Shown here piece by piece: positions 60,198 to 64,000 of a stretch of 64,000 nt of DNA. The stretch lies in the NCBI GenBank assembly GCA_910580105.1, contig CAJTWN010000012.1, positions 1 to 64,000 of the forward strand, written 5' to 3'. Source of the DNA: an uncultured Clostridia bacterium (GTDB lineage Bacteria > Bacillota > Clostridia > Monoglobales > Monoglobaceae). Each line of letters opens with the position of its first letter. Position 1 is the stretch's first letter. Both the position numbers and the translations under genes were made by a program. Below the pieces are notes generated by a model. It worked only from the letters and a program-made list of their open reading frames with translations. It ran no database searches and was not told the origin of the DNA.

Positions 60198-61016
60198 ATG
60201 AAAAAATTACTTACAATGTTTTGTGCGCTCGCGATGATGGTCGCGTTGGCAGGCTGCGGTGCACAGCCGGCAGGAAATGATGAGGCGGCTGCCGGAACAG
60301 ATACGAAGGCGGCAAGTGATGTTACATATGTTAAAGACAAGGGTGAAATGGTTATTGGCTATACTGTTTATGAGCCGATGAACTATACCGATGCAAATGG
60401 TGAATTTGTGGGATTTGACACAGAATTTGCAAAGGCAGTCTGCGAGAAATTGGGTGTGACGCCGAAATTTGTGGAAATTGACTGGGATAACAAATTCCTG
60501 GAACTGGAGTCCAAAAGTATTGACTGTATTTGGAATGGTATGACCATTACAAATGAGGTAAAGATGAACACCAACGTTACCAAACCATATGTAAAAAATG
60601 CACAGGTTGTTGTTATGAAAGCAGATAAGCTTGCAGAATACGCGGACATTGATTCTATGAAAGAACTGAAGTTTGCGGCGGAAGCTGGTTCTGCCGGAGA
60701 AAAAGCCATTGAAGAAAGCGGATTGGATGCAAATTATACCGCAGTTGCGGCACAGACAGACGCTATGCTGGAAGTAATGAGCGGTTCGGTGGATGCCTGC
60801 GTTATCGACAACACCATGGCAACTGCAATGACCGGCGAGGGAACAAGCTATGCTTCTCTGGGGGCTGGTCTTGAGCTCACTTCTGAGGAATACGGCATTG
60901 GTTTCCGGAAAGATTCTGATTTGACCGATGAAGTGAACAGCATCATTGACGAGCTGATGCAGGATGGGACAATGGATAAACTGGCCGAGACCTACGCGCT
61001 GACATTGGCAAAATAA
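60198..61016 (+). CDS. Polar amino acid-binding lipoprotein
   Basis: This 272-residue family 3 solute-binding lipoprotein has a lipobox LAGC (lipidated Cys at about 20). Its domain begins GEMVIGYTVYEPMNY and contains FVGFDTEFAKAVCEKLG, the family signature. It captures an amino acid such as glutamine, arginine or cystine outside the membrane. The GGAGGG site precedes the ATG. Its permease and ATPase follow in one operon. Confidence 0.95.
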   Translation: MKKLLTMFCALAMMVALAGCGAQPAGNDEAAAGTDTKAASDVTYVKDKGEMVIGYTVYEPMNYTDANGEFVGFDTEFAKAVCEKLGVTPKFVEIDWDNKFLELESKSIDCIWNGMTITNEVKMNTNVTKPYVKNAQVVVMKADKLAEYADIDSMKELKFAAEAGSAGEKAIEESGLDANYTAVAAQTDAMLEVMSGSVDACVIDNTMATAMTGEGTSYASLGAGLELTSEEYGIGFRKDSDLTDEVNSIIDELMQDGTMDKLAETYALTLAK

Positions 61017-61047
61017 TTGTATACAATACATAGAACGAGGTAAATTT

Positions 61048-61737
61048 ATGTTTATACAGGTAACGCTCAGCCTTCTTGAAGGCTTTGGCATGACCCTCAA
61101 AATTTTCCTGCTGACCCTTGCACTTGCGCTGCCGCTGGGACTGATCATCAGTTTTGGGTCTATGACCCGTGTACGGCCCATCCGGTGGCTGGTACGCACC
61201 TTTATCTGGGTGATCAGGGGGACGCCGCTGATGCTGCAATTGATTGTGATTTATTATGGTCCGGGATTGATTGCCGCATGGGCGGCTGTGCGCGGCGGAA
61301 ATGCAGTTATGGACATGATTGCCGCCTGGACGGTGCCGGAGCGGTTTGGCGCAGTGATTATTGCATTTGTTATCAACTATGCCTGTTATTTCTCTGAAAT
61401 TTATCGGGGCGGAATTGAGGCAATCCCAAAAGGGCAGATGGAAGCCGGGCAGGTGCTCGGAATGAAGCGGCCGCAGATATTTTTCCGCGTGGTACTTTTG
61501 CAGGTGATCAAGCATATTGTGCCGCCGATGAGCAATGAGATTATCACGCTGGTAAAAGATACTTCTTTGGCGCGTATCATCATGGTCTATGAAATTATCT
61601 GGAACGCACAGAAGTTCATCAAATCGGATGGGCTTCTGTGGCCGCTCTTCTATACCGGCGCATATTATTTGTTGTTCTGCGGAGTTCTGACCCTGTTGTT
61701 CGGGTACATAGAAAAACGGCTTGATTATTTTAAATAG
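61048..61737 (+). CDS. Polar amino acid ABC transporter permease
   Basis: This 229-residue permease (HisM/GlnP type) has five membrane segments. The family start GFGMTLKIFLLTL and RGTPLMLQLIVIYYG are present, as is the EAA loop EAGQVLGMKRPQIFFRVVLLQ. It transports the ligand delivered by the upstream lipoprotein and is powered by the ATPase 12 nt downstream. Confidence 0.95.
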   Translation: MFIQVTLSLLEGFGMTLKIFLLTLALALPLGLIISFGSMTRVRPIRWLVRTFIWVIRGTPLMLQLIVIYYGPGLIAAWAAVRGGNAVMDMIAAWTVPERFGAVIIAFVINYACYFSEIYRGGIEAIPKGQMEAGQVLGMKRPQIFFRVVLLQVIKHIVPPMSNEIITLVKDTSLARIIMVYEIIWNAQKFIKSDGLLWPLFYTGAYYLLFCGVLTLLFGYIEKRLDYFK

Positions 61738-61749
61738 AGGGGTGTCGGC

Positions 61750-62535
61750 ATGAAGATATTGGAAATTAAAAACCTCTGTAAGAGTTTTGGAAAAACCAGC
61801 GTATTGAAAGACGTGAACTTTTCCATGGAAGAGGGTGAGGTTGTTTCTGTCATTGGCGCCTCCGGAAGCGGAAAAACCACATTGCTGCGCTGTATCAACT
61901 TTTTAGAGCGTGCGGACAAAGGACAGATTTTGCTGGATGGAGAAGTTTTGTTTGATGGAGAGAGCGAAAAACGCAGCTCCGCAAAAGAGCTGCGGAAGAA
62001 ACAGCGCAATTTCGGACTGGTCTTTCAGGATTTTAATCTGTTTCCGCAATACAATGTGATCGACAACGTTATGCTTGCCCCAAAACTTTTGGCAAAGGAA
62101 CGGCCGGATTTCAAAAGCAGAAAGAAAGAAATTTACGGCGAGATTGAACAGACAGCCCGTGAATTGCTGGAACGTGTGGGATTATCAGAAAAATTGAGCA
62201 ACTATCCCTGCGAGCTGTCCGGCGGACAGAAACAACGGGTGTCCATTGCCCGTGCCCTTGCCCTGAAGCCCCGTGTCCTGTTTTTTGACGAACCTACGTC
62301 GGCGCTGGATCCGGAACTGACCGGCGAAATCCTAAAGGTGATCCGAAAGCTTGCTGCTGAACATATCACCATGGTGATTGTGACCCATGAAATTGATTTT
62401 GCAAGCAATGTCAGCGATAAGGTAATCTTTATGGCAGACGGTATTGTTGTTGAGGAAGGGCCGCCTTCAGCGGTAATTGAGAATCCCCAAAACGAGCGTA
62501 CCCGGAGTTTTCTACAAAAACTGAATGAGAAATAG
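61750..62535 (+). CDS. Polar amino acid ABC transporter ATPase
   Basis: This 261-residue ATPase has Walker A GASGSGKTT at 36-44, a Q-loop, the signature CELSGGQKQRVSIARALA, Walker B VLFFDEPTSALDPE and the switch His in VTHEID. It drives the amino acid importer of the two preceding genes. It resembles GlnQ/ArtP-type proteins. No terminator was seen before the gapA promoter. Confidence 0.96.
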   Translation: MKILEIKNLCKSFGKTSVLKDVNFSMEEGEVVSVIGASGSGKTTLLRCINFLERADKGQILLDGEVLFDGESEKRSSAKELRKKQRNFGLVFQDFNLFPQYNVIDNVMLAPKLLAKERPDFKSRKKEIYGEIEQTARELLERVGLSEKLSNYPCELSGGQKQRVSIARALALKPRVLFFDEPTSALDPELTGEILKVIRKLAAEHITMVIVTHEIDFASNVSDKVIFMADGIVVEEGPPSAVIENPQNERTRSFLQKLNEK

Positions 62536-62584
62536 CTCTAAAAACGGCAGAAAGTTAAAAGTTTAACAGATTTGTAAAAAATAC

Positions 62585-62613
62585 TTGTATATTTTTCTCA
62601 TTTGAGGTAAAAT
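62585..62613 (+). promoter_or_regulatory. Promoter of gapA
   Basis: TTGTAT (62585-62590) and TAAAAT (62608-62613) have a 17-base spacer, about 57 nt ahead of the ATG. Confidence 0.7.
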
Positions 62614-62669
62614 ATGAATGGTGAAAATAAACTAACTTTATTTAATACAATTTAGGAGGTACTTTTATT

Positions 62670-63680
62670 ATGTCAGTAAAAGTTGCGATTAATGGTTTTG
62701 GACGTATCGGACGTCTTGCTTTCCGGCAGATGTTTGGTGCAGAAGGCTATGACGTTGTTGCAATCAACGACCTCACAAGCCCGAAGATGCTTGCACATCT
62801 TTTGAAGTATGACTCTGCACAGGGCAGATATGCACTCTGTGACAAGGTTAGCTATACAGATGACAGCATCATCGTAGATGGTAAGGAAATTAAGATTTAT
62901 GCAAAAGCAGATGCTGCAGAACTCCCCTGGGGTGAAATCGGTGTTGATGTTGTTCTTGAGTGTACCGGTTTCTATACTTCCAAGGCAAAATCTGAAGCGC
63001 ATATCAAAGCTGGTGCGAAAAAGGTTGTTATCTCTGCTCCGGCAGGCAACGATCTTCCGACCGTTGTATTCAGTGTAAATGAAGATACACTGACAAAGGA
63101 TGATACCATCATTTCTGCCGCTTCCTGTACGACCAACTGTTTGGCGCCGATGGCAAATACCCTTAACAATCTTGCTAAGATTAAAAAGGGTTATATGACC
63201 ACCATTCATGCGTATACCGGCGACCAGATGACCCTTGACGGCCCGCAGAGAAAGGGCGATTTGAGACGTGCAAGAGCTGCCGCTGTTAACATCGTTCCGA
63301 ACTCCACCGGCGCTGCAAAGGCAATTGGTTTGGTTATTCCGGAATTGAACGGCGTTCTTGATGGCTGCGCACAGAGAGTTCCTGTTCCGACCGGTTCTTT
63401 GACACAGCTCGTTGCTGTTTGTGACGGCAAAGTGACAGAAGCTGATGTAAATGCCGCAATGAAGGCTGCTGCTTCTGATTCCTTCGGTTATACTGAAGAA
63501 GAACTCGTTTCTTCTGATATTATTGGTATTACCTATGGTTCTTTGTTTGACGCTACCCAGACCAAGGTTATGGATATGGGTGACGGCACAACATTGGTAA
63601 AGGTTGTTTCTTGGTATGATAACGAGAACAGCTATACCAGCCAGATGGTAAGAACCATCAAATATTTCGCAGAAATTTAA
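62670..63680 (+). CDS. gapA: Glyceraldehyde-3-phosphate dehydrogenase, type I
   Basis: This 336-residue enzyme oxidises glyceraldehyde 3-phosphate in glycolysis. NAD is bound by INGFGRIGR at 7-15 and Asp34 (NDLTS), which favours NAD over NADP. The active-site Cys153 and Cys157 are in SAASCTTNCLAP, and it ends in the SWYDNENSY motif. The ATG follows TTAGGAGGT. It is monocistronic with its own promoter and a terminator. Confidence 0.98.
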   Translation: MSVKVAINGFGRIGRLAFRQMFGAEGYDVVAINDLTSPKMLAHLLKYDSAQGRYALCDKVSYTDDSIIVDGKEIKIYAKADAAELPWGEIGVDVVLECTGFYTSKAKSEAHIKAGAKKVVISAPAGNDLPTVVFSVNEDTLTKDDTIISAASCTTNCLAPMANTLNNLAKIKKGYMTTIHAYTGDQMTLDGPQRKGDLRRARAAAVNIVPNSTGAAKAIGLVIPELNGVLDGCAQRVPVPTGSLTQLVAVCDGKVTEADVNAAMKAAASDSFGYTEEELVSSDIIGITYGSLFDATQTKVMDMGDGTTLVKVVSWYDNENSYTSQMVRTIKYFAEI

Positions 63681-63730
63681 CGAACCTGAGGTTCGGTGCA
63701 TTTATGTGCAAATATGGTAATTTAACGATT

Positions 63731-63760
63731 AAAAGCTCCCCTATGTGGGGAGCTTTTTTG
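63731..63760 (+). terminator. Terminator after gapA
   Basis: AAAAGCTCCCC pairs with GGGGAGCTTTT, followed by TTTG. A second small hairpin CGAACCTGAGGTTCG lies at the gapA stop. Confidence 0.9.
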
Positions 63761-64000
63761 TTGTATTCGGCAATTATTAATTTAAATTACCTATAGCACG
63801 ACTATACAATTTGGTTATACCATTTACTGATGACTTTTTATGCTTGTATAGATTTTTTTACAATATCACACTTTCTCAACGTTTAACAAAATAAAACTAT
63901 ATATTTTTTATCTTCCTCTTTTACATGTGGTGCCATATAGTACCATTTTTAACAAAATAATATAAATATATGGTAAAATAAAAGAAGGAACTGTAAAAAA
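63761..64000. other. AT-rich region to the window end
   Basis: No open frame is seen. It is probably an upstream region of the next gene. Confidence 0.3.

Noticed and set aside
1..64000. CRISPR arrays, rRNA genes, intact transposases or prophage genes
   Set aside because: No repeat-spacer array, rRNA motif, transposase, integrase or capsid gene was seen; DUF5131 alone is not enough for a prophage.

Overview
The window comes from a low-to-moderate G+C Gram-positive anaerobe, most likely a member of the class Clostridia. This is inferred from strong Shine-Dalgarno sites with ATG, TTG and GTG starts, a forespore sigma factor (sigG), HydG for [FeFe]-hydrogenase maturation, a GTP-type PEP carboxykinase, the Firmicutes glgC/glgD pair, and an L10 leader. 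Several extracellular polysaccharide-degrading enzymes suggest a saprophyte or gut/biomass fibre degrader. No rRNA operon, CRISPR array, intact IS or prophage was seen.

Layout. 1-4300: ribosomal/transcription operon on the minus strand, rpmG-secE-nusG-rplK-rplA-rplJ-rplL, with one clear promoter, two L1-site-like elements and an L10 leader. 4.4-9.8 kb: YkvI-like membrane protein, a large secreted GH5 glycanase, and a DUF5131 protein. 9.9 kb: tRNA-Tyr, followed by a sharply AT-rich stretch. 10.5-20.2 kb: carbohydrate locus with an LplABC-type ABC importer, a cytoplasmic FG-GAP propeller protein and a 1535-residue secreted LRR/Ig/esterase mosaic. 20.3-24.1 kb: pdxR <> pdxS-pdxT (vitamin B6), flanked on both sides by aquaporin C-terminal sequence, one side intact (aqpZ) and one a remnant. 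24.2-26.0 kb: hydG and a divergent TM1266-like hydrogenase regulator whose transcripts probably overlap antisense. 26.0-33.5 kb: an unexplained structured intergenic region, a nitroreductase, sigG, a long structured leader ahead of an ECF S-component/DUF1893/Fe-S aldo-keto reductase operon, mbl-fabZ and an MFS exporter. 34-37.8 kb: tRNA-Ala, pckG, a long AT-rich gap with one small ORF, and rplM-rpsI with an L13-type leader.

38-50.8 kb: NAD-dependent epimerase, NUDIX, aldo-keto reductase, an IS200/IS605-like end remnant, a secreted InlB-repeat/copper-amine-oxidase-domain protein, a decayed gene fragment, a PL8 polysaccharide lyase with a divergent AraC regulator, metF with a nitroreductase, and a D,D-carboxypeptidase. 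51-60 kb: glycogen operon glgB-glgC-glgD-glgA, terminated, then glgP preceded by two small ORFs. 60.2-63.7 kb: a polar amino-acid ABC transporter and gapA.

Functionally the window combines glycan breakdown outside the cell (GH5, PL8, SASA esterase), oligosaccharide import, carbon storage as glycogen, glycolysis/gluconeogenesis (gapA, pckG) and hydrogen metabolism. The best places to look for something new are the structured leader at about 28189-28494, the structured region at about 26139-26381, the hydG/TM1266 antisense arrangement, the small ORFs before glgP, and the aquaporin repeats flanking the pdx cassette. Everything here comes from reading the sequence; no database search or folding program was run.
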